This document shows positions 1 through 7,878 of a DNA stretch of 27,419 bases, in pieces. Numbering within the stretch: position 1 is the first letter of the stretch; every line of letters begins with the position of its first letter. Under the pieces are notes generated by a model. It was not told the DNA's origin, did no database searches, and was given only the letters and a program-made list of their open reading frames with translations. The stretch lies in contig JANNOS010000161.1 of the NCBI GenBank assembly GCA_031399315.1, forward strand, positions 1 to 27,419. Reading direction: 5' to 3'. A program made the translations under genes and the position numbers. The DNA comes from Methylotenera_A sp031399315 (GTDB taxonomy: Bacteria; Pseudomonadota; Gammaproteobacteria; Burkholderiales; Methylophilaceae).

Positions 1-133
1 ACGCCCTTGAGGTTGAGCATCACATGCACCACGTCCTCCTGCACGCCGTCGATCGCCGAGTACTCGTGCAGCACGTTGGCGATCGTCACATCGGTCGGCG
101 CGTAGCCCACCATCGACGACAGCAGCACGCGGT
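1..133 (-). CDS. rpoA: RNA polymerase alpha subunit fragment, foreign (partial both ends)
   Basis: Read on the minus strand, bases 1-131 give an open frame with RVLLSSMVGYAPTDVTI, then VLHEYSAIDGVQEDVVHV and MLNLKG. This is the N-terminal dimerisation region of the bacterial RNA polymerase alpha subunit, and the MVGYAPT version is the betaproteobacterial form. The piece has no start or stop. Third codon positions are almost all G or C and the stretch is about 63% GC, unlike the AT-richer genes that follow. rpoA normally sits in a ribosomal protein operon, not beside argG. The homology stops near 131-133 and argG homology starts near 137 in the opposite direction. I read this as a fragment of another organism's rpoA joined by a library, amplification or assembly error, not a real neighbour. 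Confidence 0.85.
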
Positions 134-136
134 TGC

Positions 137-532
137 TACGAAACCCCAGGCGGTACCATTATGCTCAAAGCGCATCGGGCGATTGAGTCTTTGACATTAG
201 ACCGCGAAGTTGCACATTTAAAAGATGACTTGATGCCGCGCTACGCTAGCATGATTTACAACGGTTATTGGTGGAGCCCTGAAAGATTGGCTTTGCAAAC
301 ACTGATTGATCACACACAAAAATCAGTGAACGGCTGGGTACGCTTAAAGCTTTATAAAGGTAACGTGATTGTTGCAGGACGCGACAGTAAAACGGATTCG
401 CTTTTTGATTCATCTATTGCCACTTTTGAAGATGACAAAGGTGCGTATGACCAAAAAGATGCAGGTGGATTTATTAAGCTCAATGCTTTAAGAATGCGCA
501 TTGCTGCAAACCTTAAAAACAGAAAAAAATAA
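137..532 (+). CDS. argG: Argininosuccinate synthase, 3' part (truncated by junction)
   Basis: ArgG joins citrulline and aspartate using ATP in arginine synthesis. Only the C-terminal third is present, about 131 residues of a protein that is usually about 400. The frame opens with YETPGGTIM, then AHRAIESLTLDREV, LMPRYASMIYNGYWWSPER and GAYDQKDAGGFIKLNALR, all typical of the family's C-terminal multimerisation region. The ATG at 161 is internal: the same frame continues upstream with conserved ETPGGT residues to about base 137, where homology ends abruptly at the rpoA fragment. The gene is therefore cut by the junction and not naturally short. cimA begins 13 bases after its stop, so the two are probably cotranscribed in the real genome. 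Confidence 0.93.
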   Translation, partial: YETPGGTIMLKAHRAIESLTLDREVAHLKDDLMPRYASMIYNGYWWSPERLALQTLIDHTQKSVNGWVRLKLYKGNVIVAGRDSKTDSLFDSSIATFEDDKGAYDQKDAGGFIKLNALRMRIAANLKNRKK

Positions 533-545
533 GTTAATCCATACT

Positions 546-2147
546 ATGGTTATGCCACGCCAAATCACAGCTTACGACTCTACCTTGCGAGATGGTGCGC
601 AAGCACAGGGCATCTCGTTTACAGTGGACGATAAACTGAAAATCGTGCAGCGTTTGGATGATTTGGGTATCGGCTATATTGAAGCTGGAAACCCAGGCTC
701 TAACCCAAAAGATTTAGTGTTTTTTGAACGAGCCAGTACGCTTAAACTAAAACATGCAAAAATCATTGCATTTGGTAGCACGCGCAAACCCAATATTAGT
801 GCGCAGGCAGATAATAATTTGCAATCGCTTTTATTAGCTAAAACCCCGGCGGTTGCCATATTTGGCAAAAGTTGGGATTATCAAGTGACGGGTATTTTAC
901 GCACAACTTTGGCCGAAAACTTGAACATGATTGCGGACAGTATTACGTTTCTTAAGCAACAAGGCAAAGAGGTAGTATTTGATGCAGAGCACTTTTATGA
1001 TGGCTACAAAGCTAATGCAGAATATGCGATTAAAACATTGCAAGTTGCTGTAGATGCAGGTGCAGATGTATTGTGCTTGTGTGACACCAATGGGGGCAGC
1101 TTTCCAGATGAAGTGTTTGAGATTACGCAAAAAGTAGTTGATACCTTTAATTGCAAAGTGGGTGTGCATTGTCATAATGATTGCGAAATGGCGGTGGCTA
1201 ACTCGATTGCTGCGGTAAAAGCAGGTGCTGAACAAGTGCAAGGCACGATGAATGGCATTGGTGAACGCTGTGGTAATGCAAATTTATGCTCGATTATTCC
1301 GAGCTTACAGTTAAAGTTAGGCATGTCGTGCATTCCGCAGAAAAATATTGCCGGCTTAACTTCAGCGGCGCGCTTTGTGTCTGAGGTTGCGAACATGATG
1401 TTTAACGATAAAGCTGCGTATGTTGGGCACGATGCTTTTTCGCACAAGGGTGGCATGCATATTGATGCAGTGACCAAAAACCCTATTTCTTACGAACACA
1501 TTAACCCAGAGCTGGTTGGTAATGCGCGGCATATTTTGGTGTCTGAGGTGGCGGGGCGCAGTGCGCTTTTGGCTAAAATTAATGCAGTTGACCCCACATT
1601 AACCAAAGACTCAATTGAAACCAAACGTATATTAGAACATCTAAAATCTTTAGAGAATGATGGATACCAGTTTGAAAATGCTGAGCATTCTTTTGAATTG
1701 TTGATATATAAGCAACTAGGGCGATTTAAGCCATTTTTTGAGCTTAACGAATACAAAGTAAGTGTGCAGGAGTTTTCTGAGAAGCGTGCCAATAATGCAG
1801 AGGCGAAAGTTAAAATTACCGTAGCCGACCAAGTGGAAAGTGTTTCTGCAGAAGGTGATGGTCCTGTGAATGCGCTAGATAAAGCGATACGTAAAGCATT
1901 AGAGCGATTTTACCCACAAATTAGTGAAGTAAAATTGATTGATTATAAAGTGCGTGTGTTAGATTCGGATAAAGCAACAGCGGCCAAAGTACGTGTGTTG
2001 ATTGAATCGGCCGACCAAGCAGGTAGCTGGACGACCATAGGCGTGTCGACAGATATTATTGACGCGTCTTGGCGCGCGATGCTGGATGCTATTGAATATA
2101 AGCTATTACAAGATTCACAAATAGCTAAACAAATGGCAGCCGCCTAA
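546..2147 (+). CDS. cimA: (R)-citramalate synthase
   Basis: Condenses pyruvate with acetyl-CoA to (R)-citramalate, the first step of the threonine-independent route to 2-oxobutyrate and isoleucine. The product is about 533 residues, the usual length of the long CimA family. The N-terminal DRE-TIM barrel carries YDSTLRDGAQ near residues 10-19, CDTNGG in the middle, GVHCHND near 205 (metal-binding histidines) and NGIGERCGN soon after. The C-terminal ~130 residues form the LeuA-type dimerisation/allosteric domain, where the end product would bind. An open frame extends back to 501 inside argG, but family proteins start at MPRQITAYDSTLRDG, so I chose ATG 546; ATG 552 is equally possible, since no strong ribosome binding site separates them. 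The family resemblance to isopropylmalate and homocitrate synthases is real, but the DSTLRDGAQ motif and the leuCDB context favour citramalate. Confidence 0.9.
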   Translation: MVMPRQITAYDSTLRDGAQAQGISFTVDDKLKIVQRLDDLGIGYIEAGNPGSNPKDLVFFERASTLKLKHAKIIAFGSTRKPNISAQADNNLQSLLLAKTPAVAIFGKSWDYQVTGILRTTLAENLNMIADSITFLKQQGKEVVFDAEHFYDGYKANAEYAIKTLQVAVDAGADVLCLCDTNGGSFPDEVFEITQKVVDTFNCKVGVHCHNDCEMAVANSIAAVKAGAEQVQGTMNGIGERCGNANLCSIIPSLQLKLGMSCIPQKNIAGLTSAARFVSEVANMMFNDKAAYVGHDAFSHKGGMHIDAVTKNPISYEHINPELVGNARHILVSEVAGRSALLAKINAVDPTLTKDSIETKRILEHLKSLENDGYQFENAEHSFELLIYKQLGRFKPFFELNEYKVSVQEFSEKRANNAEAKVKITVADQVESVSAEGDGPVNALDKAIRKALERFYPQISEVKLIDYKVRVLDSDKATAAKVRVLIESADQAGSWTTIGVSTDIIDASWRAMLDAIEYKLLQDSQIAKQMAAA

Positions 2148-2200
2148 AGTAGATTTGAATAGTTAGATTTAAGACATTAGTTTAAAACAAGGGAACGACC

Positions 2201-3607
2201 ATGGCTGGAAAAACACTATACGATAAATTGTGGGAAACACATTTAGTGCGCGAAGATGCGGATGGCACTTGCCTCATTTATATTGATCGCCACTTGGTGC
2301 ATGAAGTCACCAGCCCGCAAGCGTTTGAGGGCTTGCGTATCGCTGGCCGTAAGCCATGGCGCAATAGCAGTATTGTAGCCAATCCTGACCACAATACACC
2401 GACTAAAGATTGGGATAAAGGCATTGAAGATCCAATTTCAAGGTTACAAGTGGAAACGTTGGATAACAATATTAAAGACTTCGGCGCGTTGGTTTACTTT
2501 CCGTTCAAGCATGCGAATCAAGGCATTATTCACGTGATTGGACCAGAGCAGGGCACGACTTTGCCAGGCATGACTGTGGTGTGTGGCGATAGCCACACCT
2601 CGACACATGGCGCATTTGGTGCGTTGGCGCATGGCATCGGCACCTCCGAAGTGGAGCACGTATTAGCCACACAAACCTTAATTGCTAAAAAATCTAAACG
2701 TATGTTAGTGGAAGTCAGCGGCAAATTGGGTGCAGGCGTTACCGCAAAAGATGTGGCATTAGCAGTAATCGGTAAAATTGGTACCGCGGGCGGTAACGGT
2801 TACGCCATTGAGTTTGGCGGTGAGGTAATTCGCGCACTTTCAATGGAAGGCCGCATGACGATTTGTAACATGGCGATTGAAGCAGGCGCGCGCGCAGGCA
2901 TTATTGCGCCAGATGAAAAAACAGCTGCCTACTTAAAAGGCCGTTTACACGCGCCAAAAGCCGCAGATTGGGACAGGGCGGTGGCTTATTGGAGTACGCT
3001 AAAAACGGATGACGACGCGCAATTCGACACAGTGGTGACACTGAACGGGGCTGACATTGCACCACAAGTGACTTGGGGTACCTCGCCAGAGCAAGTGTTG
3101 CCGATTGGCGGTCGCGTGCCTGACCCGGCCAAGGAAATGGATGCTACCAAGCGTACCAGTATAGAAAACGCGTTGAAATACATGGGCTTGAGCGCAAACA
3201 CACTATTAGAAGATATTAAATTAGACAAAATTTTTATTGGCTCTTGTACCAATTCCCGCATTGAAGATTTACGCGCTGCTGCAGTTGTGGCTAAAGGTAA
3301 AAAAGTCGCCAATAGTATCTCGCTAGCGCTAGTAGTGCCGGGTTCTGGTATGGTCAAGCGCCAAGCGGAAGAAGAGGGGCTCGATAAGATTTTTATAGAC
3401 GCTGGTTTTGAATGGCGTGAGCCAGGTTGCAGCATGTGTTTGGCGATGAACGCGGACAGGTTAAGCCCTGGTGAGCGCTGTGCATCCACCTCAAACCGCA
3501 ACTTTGAAGGTCGCCAAGGTCAAGGTGGGCGGACTCATCTCGTCAGTCCAGCCATGGCTGTTGCCGCCGCTATTGCAGGCCACTTTGTGGATGTGCGAAC
3601 TATTTAA
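2201..3607 (+). CDS. leuC: 3-isopropylmalate dehydratase large subunit
   Basis: Large subunit of isopropylmalate isomerase, an aconitase-family enzyme that works with LeuD; it also serves citramalate in the CimA route. At 468 residues it has the usual length. GDSHTSTHGAFG lies in the N-terminal part. The three [4Fe-4S] ligands are seen as GSCTNSR (Cys near 348) and PGCSMC (Cys near 409 and 412). The C-terminal SNRNFEGRQG motif is also present. The ATG is preceded by AAGGGAACGACC, a fair Shine-Dalgarno. A 53-base gap separates it from cimA and 64 bases lead to leuD, with no terminator seen in either, so cimA-leuC-leuD-leuB look like one unit. Confidence 0.97.
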   Translation: MAGKTLYDKLWETHLVREDADGTCLIYIDRHLVHEVTSPQAFEGLRIAGRKPWRNSSIVANPDHNTPTKDWDKGIEDPISRLQVETLDNNIKDFGALVYFPFKHANQGIIHVIGPEQGTTLPGMTVVCGDSHTSTHGAFGALAHGIGTSEVEHVLATQTLIAKKSKRMLVEVSGKLGAGVTAKDVALAVIGKIGTAGGNGYAIEFGGEVIRALSMEGRMTICNMAIEAGARAGIIAPDEKTAAYLKGRLHAPKAADWDRAVAYWSTLKTDDDAQFDTVVTLNGADIAPQVTWGTSPEQVLPIGGRVPDPAKEMDATKRTSIENALKYMGLSANTLLEDIKLDKIFIGSCTNSRIEDLRAAAVVAKGKKVANSISLALVVPGSGMVKRQAEEEGLDKIFIDAGFEWREPGCSMCLAMNADRLSPGERCASTSNRNFEGRQGQGGRTHLVSPAMAVAAAIAGHFVDVRTI

Positions 3608-3671
3608 TTTTAGAGCATTTAATCTAGTAGAGCTTAAAGAAAATTTAGGAAGTATATTTTAGGAAAGCACC

Positions 3672-4310
3672 ATGAAAGCATTTACCCAGTTAGACGGTTT
3701 GGCTTGCCCAATAGATCGCGCCAATATTGACACTGACGCGATCATCCCAAAACAGTTTTTAAAATCGATTAAACGCTCAGGCTTTGGGCCTTATTTATTT
3801 GATGAGTGGCGTTATACCGACCATGGCGAACCTGGTATGGATTGCAGCACGCGGCCTTTGAACAAGGATTTTGTGCTGAATCAAGCACGCTATCAGGGTG
3901 CACAAATTATGCTGGCACGCGAAAACTTCGGTTGTGGCTCAAGCCGGGAACACGCACCGTGGGCGATTGAGGACTATGGCTTTCGCGTGATTATTGCACC
4001 TAGCTATGCCGATATTTTCTTTGGAAATTGCTACAAAAATGGCATGTTGCCGATAGTGGCGGATGAAGCAATGGTGGACAAACTATTTAAAGAATGTGAG
4101 GCCAATGTCGGCTATCGCTTAAATGTCGATTTACCTTCACAAACCGTCACGTTGCCATCCGGTGAATCTTTTAGTTTTGAAATCAACGCAACATCCAAAC
4201 ATAATTTGCTCAATGGCTTAGATGAAATTGGCTTAACCCTGCTGCATGCAGATGAGATTAAAGTGTTTGAAGAAAAACACAAAGCAACACAACCTTGGTT
4301 GTTTGCTTAA
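3672..4310 (+). CDS. leuD: 3-isopropylmalate dehydratase small subunit
   Basis: Swivel-domain partner of LeuC, 212 residues, the normal size for the proteobacterial form. The diagnostic motif ARENFGCGSSREHAPWA occurs in the first half and the DTDAIIPKQFLK motif near the start. Together with LeuC it isomerises 2-isopropylmalate to 3-isopropylmalate, and citramalate to 2-methylmalate derivatives in the isoleucine branch. The start ATG is preceded by AGGAAAGCACC, a good ribosome binding site. leuB follows after 48 bases. Confidence 0.97.
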   Translation: MKAFTQLDGLACPIDRANIDTDAIIPKQFLKSIKRSGFGPYLFDEWRYTDHGEPGMDCSTRPLNKDFVLNQARYQGAQIMLARENFGCGSSREHAPWAIEDYGFRVIIAPSYADIFFGNCYKNGMLPIVADEAMVDKLFKECEANVGYRLNVDLPSQTVTLPSGESFSFEINATSKHNLLNGLDEIGLTLLHADEIKVFEEKHKATQPWLFA

Positions 4311-4358
4311 GATTAGGTTATTTGCTTAATAAATACTACAAAATATAAGGAAAATTGA

Positions 4359-5438
4359 ATGAAAATAGCAGTACTAGCCGGTGATGGCATCGGCCCGGAA
4401 ATCATCGCCCAAGCTTTGCGTGTGTTAGAAGTGTTAAAGGCAGAAGGCATGCCGCTGGAGTTTGTGCACGCACCATTAGGCGGCCAGGCTTACGATCAAT
4501 ACAGCCACCCTTACCCAGAATTTACGCAAAAAATCTGTCGCGATGCGGATGCCGTGTTGTTAGGTGCCGTGGGCGGTCCGCAATACGATAATTTAGATCG
4601 TCCGTTGCGCCCAGAGCGTGGTTTGTTGGCAATTCGTAAAGATTTAGGCCTGTTTGCAAATTTGCGCCCAGCCGTGCTATACCCAGAACTTGCCAACGCG
4701 TCCACGCTCAAACCAGAAGTGGTGTCTGGCTTGGATATTATGATTGTGCGCGAGCTGACCGGCTATGTGTATTTTGGCCAGCCGCGTGGTATGCGCACCA
4801 ATGAAAACGGCGAGCGTGAGGGCTTTAATACCATGGTGTATGCTGAATCTGAAGTGCGCAGAATCGCTCACGTCGCGTTTGATATTGCTATGAAACGGCG
4901 TAAAGCTGGTCAAAAAGGCAAGTTATGTTCGGTCGATAAAGCCAACGTGCTGGAAACGACTGAGTTTTGGAAAGAAATTGTCATTGACGTGGCTAAAGAA
5001 TATCCTGAAGTAGAACTGAGTCACATGTATGTGGATAATGCTGCCATGCAGCTGATTCGCAACCCCAAACAATTTGATGTGATGGTGACAGGCAATATTT
5101 TTGGCGATATTTTGTCGGATGAAGCTTCGATGCTCACTGGCTCGATTGGTATGTTAGCTTCTGCCTCGTTGAACGAGACCAAAAAAGGCTTATACGAACC
5201 TTCACATGGCTCTGCACCAGACATTGCAGGCAAAAATTTAGCCAACCCAATTGCTACTGTGCTTTCCACCGCCATGATGTTGCGCTACACGTTTGATAAC
5301 GAAGCAGCCGCCGGGCGTATTGAAAATGCAGTGAAAAAAGTATTGGCGGCAGGCTATCGCACTGGTGATATTTTTGAAGCAGGTACTAAAAAAGTATCAT
5401 GTAGCGAAATGGGCGACCAAATTGTCGCAGCAATGTAA
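4359..5438 (+). CDS. leuB: 3-isopropylmalate dehydrogenase
   Basis: NAD-dependent oxidative decarboxylase of the isocitrate/isopropylmalate dehydrogenase family, 359 residues. It acts on 3-isopropylmalate for leucine and probably on 3-methylmalate for isoleucine here, given cimA nearby. Visible family motifs are IAVLAGDGIGPE at the N-terminus, GLFANLRPA, the SHMYVDNAAMQL substrate/metal segment, DILSDEASMLTGSIGM, and EPSHGSAPDIAGK near the C-terminus. The ribosome binding site is TAAGGAAAATTG before ATG. It closes the leuCDB cluster; ppnP starts 29 bases later. Confidence 0.97.
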   Translation: MKIAVLAGDGIGPEIIAQALRVLEVLKAEGMPLEFVHAPLGGQAYDQYSHPYPEFTQKICRDADAVLLGAVGGPQYDNLDRPLRPERGLLAIRKDLGLFANLRPAVLYPELANASTLKPEVVSGLDIMIVRELTGYVYFGQPRGMRTNENGEREGFNTMVYAESEVRRIAHVAFDIAMKRRKAGQKGKLCSVDKANVLETTEFWKEIVIDVAKEYPEVELSHMYVDNAAMQLIRNPKQFDVMVTGNIFGDILSDEASMLTGSIGMLASASLNETKKGLYEPSHGSAPDIAGKNLANPIATVLSTAMMLRYTFDNEAAAGRIENAVKKVLAAGYRTGDIFEAGTKKVSCSEMGDQIVAAM

Positions 5439-5467
5439 TCACTATAATTATTCAGAGGATTAAAAAA

Positions 5468-5779
5468 ATGGCACAGTTTGATAATGTAAGCGTTAAAAAG
5501 AAAGCGAACGTGTATTTTGACGGAAAATGCGTTAGTCATACCGTTATGCTGCCAAACGGCACACGTTCAACCATTGGCGTGATTTTTCCAAGCACGCTCA
5601 CTTTTAACACTGCCGCACCTGAGCTGATGGAAATAAACAGCGGCAATTGCAAGGTGCGTTTGCAAGGTGAAACTGGCTGGAAAACTTATGGCGCAGGCGA
5701 GAAATTCACCGTGCCAGGTAATTCTAGCTTTGATATTGAAGTGACTGAAATGCTTGATTACGTTTGCCATTTTGAATAA
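5468..5779 (+). CDS. ppnP: Pyrimidine/purine nucleoside phosphorylase (DUF1255)
   Basis: Small single-domain cupin of 103 residues that matches the PpnP/YaiE family (E. coli form is 94 residues). The family phosphorolyses several nucleosides to base and ribose-1-phosphate. Recognisable segments are NVYFDGKCVSHTV, TRSTIGVIFPSTLTFNTAAPE, and YGAGEKFTVPGNSSFDIEV, which align with the E. coli protein's VGVMVEGEYTFSTAEPE and AGSVFNVPGHSEF. The start has TTCAGAGGATTAAAAAA upstream. It lies between leuB and yajQ and has no obvious link to amino acid synthesis; it may be a passenger in the operon. A hairpin-rich repeat follows its stop codon. Confidence 0.88.
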   Translation: MAQFDNVSVKKKANVYFDGKCVSHTVMLPNGTRSTIGVIFPSTLTFNTAAPELMEINSGNCKVRLQGETGWKTYGAGEKFTVPGNSSFDIEVTEMLDYVCHFE

Positions 5780-5780
5780 T

Positions 5781-5859
5781 GAAGGCTCGGTATTACGTCG
5801 TTGCAATCGCTTGCCGTACTAATCGTACTGTCTGTGCTCTTACATCTAGTACTACCTTC
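5781..5859. repeat. Imperfect palindromic intergenic element
   Basis: The ppnP-yajQ gap holds a 79-base stretch whose ends are inverted (GAAGG at 5781-5785, CCTTC at 5855-5859; the next bases GGTA and TACT/TACC continue the pairing imperfectly). In its centre is GTAC-TAATC-GTAC (5816-5828). It looks like a dispersed REP- or MITE-like element, but only one copy lies in this window, so the call rests on shape alone. Confidence 0.4.
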
Positions 5860-5882
5860 GTTTGAAAGATTGAGGAAAAAAT

Positions 5883-6377
5883 ATGCCAAGTTTTGATATC
5901 AGCTCTGAAGTGGACATGGTGGCACTTAAAAATGCCATTGATACGGCGGGCAAGCAAATCACCAATCGTTACGATTTTAAAGGCACCTCGGCCAAGGTGG
6001 AACTGAACGAAAAAGACAACATCATTACCCTGTTTGGTGATAACGATTTTCAGCTAGATCAAATCAAGGATATTTTGCTGCCGGCGATGGAAAAAAAAGA
6101 GCCAGATTCAACTAAGCGCTTAGAGCATAAAGACGTACAAAAAATTGGTGGCAATAAAGTCAAGCAAGAGCTGAAAATCCGCGCTGGTATTGATTCGGAG
6201 CTAGCCAAGCGTATTGCAAAACTGATTAAAGACAGCGGCATGAAAGTGCAGGCCAGTATTCAGGGTGATGAAGTGCGCGTCAATGGCGCAAAAAGGGATG
6301 TGTTGCAAGACGCGATTGCGTTTTGTAAGAAAAATGTGACGGATTTTCCGTTACAATTTGGAAACTTTCGAGAATAG
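5883..6377 (+). CDS. yajQ: YajQ family nucleotide-binding protein
   Basis: The 164-residue product matches the UPF0234/YajQ family throughout: MPSFDISSEVDMVALKNAID at the start, NRYDFKGT, then VNGAKRDVLQDAIAF and DFPLQFGNFR at the end. Members are small soluble proteins with two RRM-like folds. Some bind cyclic di-GMP and act with transcription factors (shown for Xanthomonas and Pseudomonas homologues), others bind nucleic acids. Nothing here tells which role applies. The start ATG follows TTGAGGAAAAAAT. The entericidin-like gene begins 21 bases after its stop. Confidence 0.95.
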   Translation: MPSFDISSEVDMVALKNAIDTAGKQITNRYDFKGTSAKVELNEKDNIITLFGDNDFQLDQIKDILLPAMEKKEPDSTKRLEHKDVQKIGGNKVKQELKIRAGIDSELAKRIAKLIKDSGMKVQASIQGDEVRVNGAKRDVLQDAIAFCKKNVTDFPLQFGNFRE

Positions 6378-6398
6378 TTTCAATTTAAGGAGTGAGTT

Positions 6399-6527
6399 AT
6401 GAAAAAGATGATCACATTTATGTTGTTGGCTGTAGTGTTGGTCTTGGCAGGCTGTAATACGTGGCATGGTTTTGGTCAAGACCTGGAAAAAGCGGGCGAA
6501 AAAATCAAGAAATCGCCTAATAACTAG
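6399..6527 (+). CDS. Entericidin A/B family small lipoprotein
   Basis: A 42-codon gene with a textbook ribosome binding site (TTAAGGAGTGAGTT before ATG). The product starts MKKMITFMLLAVVLVLAGCN: two lysines, a hydrophobic core and a lipobox LAGC with the cleavage cysteine at residue 19. The mature part, about 24 residues, is WHGFGQDLEKAGEKIKKS, the amphipathic GxDxxxAGxxI pattern typical of entericidins. The mature peptide is probably a lipid-anchored outer-membrane or periplasmic peptide. E. coli EcnA/EcnB are described as an antidote/toxin pair tied to stationary phase, but many proteobacteria carry single copies of unknown role. Only one is found here, with no partner next to it. Confidence 0.9.
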   Translation: MKKMITFMLLAVVLVLAGCNTWHGFGQDLEKAGEKIKKSPNN

Positions 6528-6536
6528 GTAGGTTCT

Positions 6537-6558
6537 TGGCCAGATTCGGCCGTTTTTT
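6537..6558 (+). terminator. Possible weak intrinsic terminator
   Basis: GGCC at 6538-6541 pairs with GGCC at 6548-6551 around a 6-base loop, followed by a run of six T (6553-6558). The stem is only 4 bp, so it may end only part of the transcription before asd. Confidence 0.4.
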
Positions 6559-6585
6559 AAATTAATATCGCTGTAGGGAATTAGT

Positions 6586-7710
6586 ATGTTAAAGGTAGGT
6601 TTTGTAGGCTGGCGTGGCATGGTGGGTAGTGTGCTGATGCAGCGCATGATGGAAGAGGACGACTTTGCTGCAATTGAGCCACAATTTTTTACCACCTCGC
6701 AAGTAGGCGGAACTGCGCCCAATGTTGGCAAAGATTCGCCTACGCTAAAAAATGCCAATGACATTGCAGAGTTGGCAAAAATGGATGTTATTGTGACTTG
6801 CCAAGGTGGCGATTACACCAGCGACATTTTCCCTAAACTCAGAAATGCAGGCTGGCAAGGCCACTGGGTTGATGCGGCATCTACGTTGCGTATGGATAAA
6901 GACGCAGTGATTATTCTCGACCCTGTGAACATGCATGTGATTAAAGACGCCCTTCATACTGGCGGCAAAAACTGGGTGGGCGGCAACTGCACCGTTTCGT
7001 TGATGTTAATGGCGTTAAATGGCCTATTCAAAGCAGATTTAGTGGAGTGGGTCAGCTCAATGACCTACCAGGCCGCATCGGGCGCAGGTGCACAGAATAT
7101 GCGCGAGCTGTTAAACCAAATGGGCGAAGCGCATTTTGCCGCAAGCAAATTGCTGGCAGACCCAGCCTCGGCGATTCTAGACATAGACCGCACCATCGCA
7201 GGCACTTTGCGCGATGATAAATTTCCTACCTCCAACTTTGGGGTGCCGCTTGCGGGCAGCTTGATTCCTTGGATTGATAGTGATTTAGGCAACGGCCAAA
7301 GTAAAGAGGAGTGGAAAGGTGGCGTGGAGACCAATAAAATACTTGGACGTCATGACAATCCAAAACTTAAGCCAATTCCAATTGATGGTTTGTGCGTACG
7401 CATTGGAGCGATGCGTTGCCACAGCCAAGCGATGACCATTAAGCTGAAAAAAGACGTGCCGCTGGATGAAATTAGCCAAATGTTAGCCGAGGCGAATCAG
7501 TGGGCAAAAGTGATTCCGAATCAGCGTGAAGCCAGCATGCGCGGGCTGACTCCAGCAGCGGTGACTGGTCAACTAGATACCCCGGTGGGGCGTCTACGTA
7601 AACTGAATATGGGCGATGATTATTTGTCTGCGTTCACTGTTGGCGATCAACTGTTATGGGGCGCCGCAGAGCCATTGCGCCGTATGTTGCGGATATTGAT
7701 TGCACATTAG
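6586..7710 (+). CDS. asd: Aspartate-semialdehyde dehydrogenase
   Basis: Reduces aspartyl phosphate to aspartate semialdehyde with NADPH, feeding lysine/diaminopimelate, threonine and methionine synthesis. The 374-residue length fits the longer proteobacterial Asd. VGFVGWRGMVGSVLMQRM is the nucleotide-binding start. GGNCTVSLM holds the catalytic cysteine (Cys135). RIGAMRCHSQAMTIKL near the C-terminus is the conserved histidine segment. ATG 6586 is preceded by TAGGGAATTAGT. It lies in its classical place between the leu genes and fimV. A 168-base gap follows, which is the likely site of a new promoter. Confidence 0.97.
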   Translation: MLKVGFVGWRGMVGSVLMQRMMEEDDFAAIEPQFFTTSQVGGTAPNVGKDSPTLKNANDIAELAKMDVIVTCQGGDYTSDIFPKLRNAGWQGHWVDAASTLRMDKDAVIILDPVNMHVIKDALHTGGKNWVGGNCTVSLMLMALNGLFKADLVEWVSSMTYQAASGAGAQNMRELLNQMGEAHFAASKLLADPASAILDIDRTIAGTLRDDKFPTSNFGVPLAGSLIPWIDSDLGNGQSKEEWKGGVETNKILGRHDNPKLKPIPIDGLCVRIGAMRCHSQAMTIKLKKDVPLDEISQMLAEANQWAKVIPNQREASMRGLTPAAVTGQLDTPVGRLRKLNMGDDYLSAFTVGDQLLWGAAEPLRRMLRILIAH

Positions 7711-7828
7711 AAGTTATTTGGAAAGTGTTCGCGTTAAGTGATAAACGTTGAAAAAAACCAACAATACCCACATACAACCACATAGCAACTGATTATAATG
7801 TGCATTATGAGCTTGCATCTCTAACTAA

Positions 7829-7858
7829 TTGATGTTATTTTTGTTATTGCAATATTAT
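7829..7858 (+). promoter_or_regulatory. Candidate promoter for fimV
   Basis: TTGATG (7829-7834), an 18-base spacer and TATTAT (7853-7858) form a plausible sigma-70 promoter about 20 bases before the GTG start; the leader would then be short. A second -10-like TATAAT lies at 7794-7799 with no good -35 box. The choice between them is open. Confidence 0.3.
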
Positions 7859-7878
7859 TGGTAAATAAGGGCGGGATA

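Noticed and set aside
152..157. GGTACC (KpnI-like site) near the rpoA/argG junction, suggesting a cloning scar
   Set aside because: The bases encode Gly-Thr of the conserved ArgG ETPGGT motif, and argG homology already begins about 15 bases upstream.
501..545. CimA start at ATG 501 within argG
   Set aside because: It adds 15 residues not found in the family and overlaps argG; starts at 546 or 552 fit the conserved N-terminus.
2986..3501. Long minus-strand open frame of 171 codons opposite leuC
   Set aside because: It is antisense to conserved LeuC sequence, has no ribosome binding site and resembles no known protein.
7858..7878. FimV start at TTG 7858
   Set aside because: No ribosome binding site, and GTG 7879 behind AAGGGCGGGATA gives a cleaner signal peptide.
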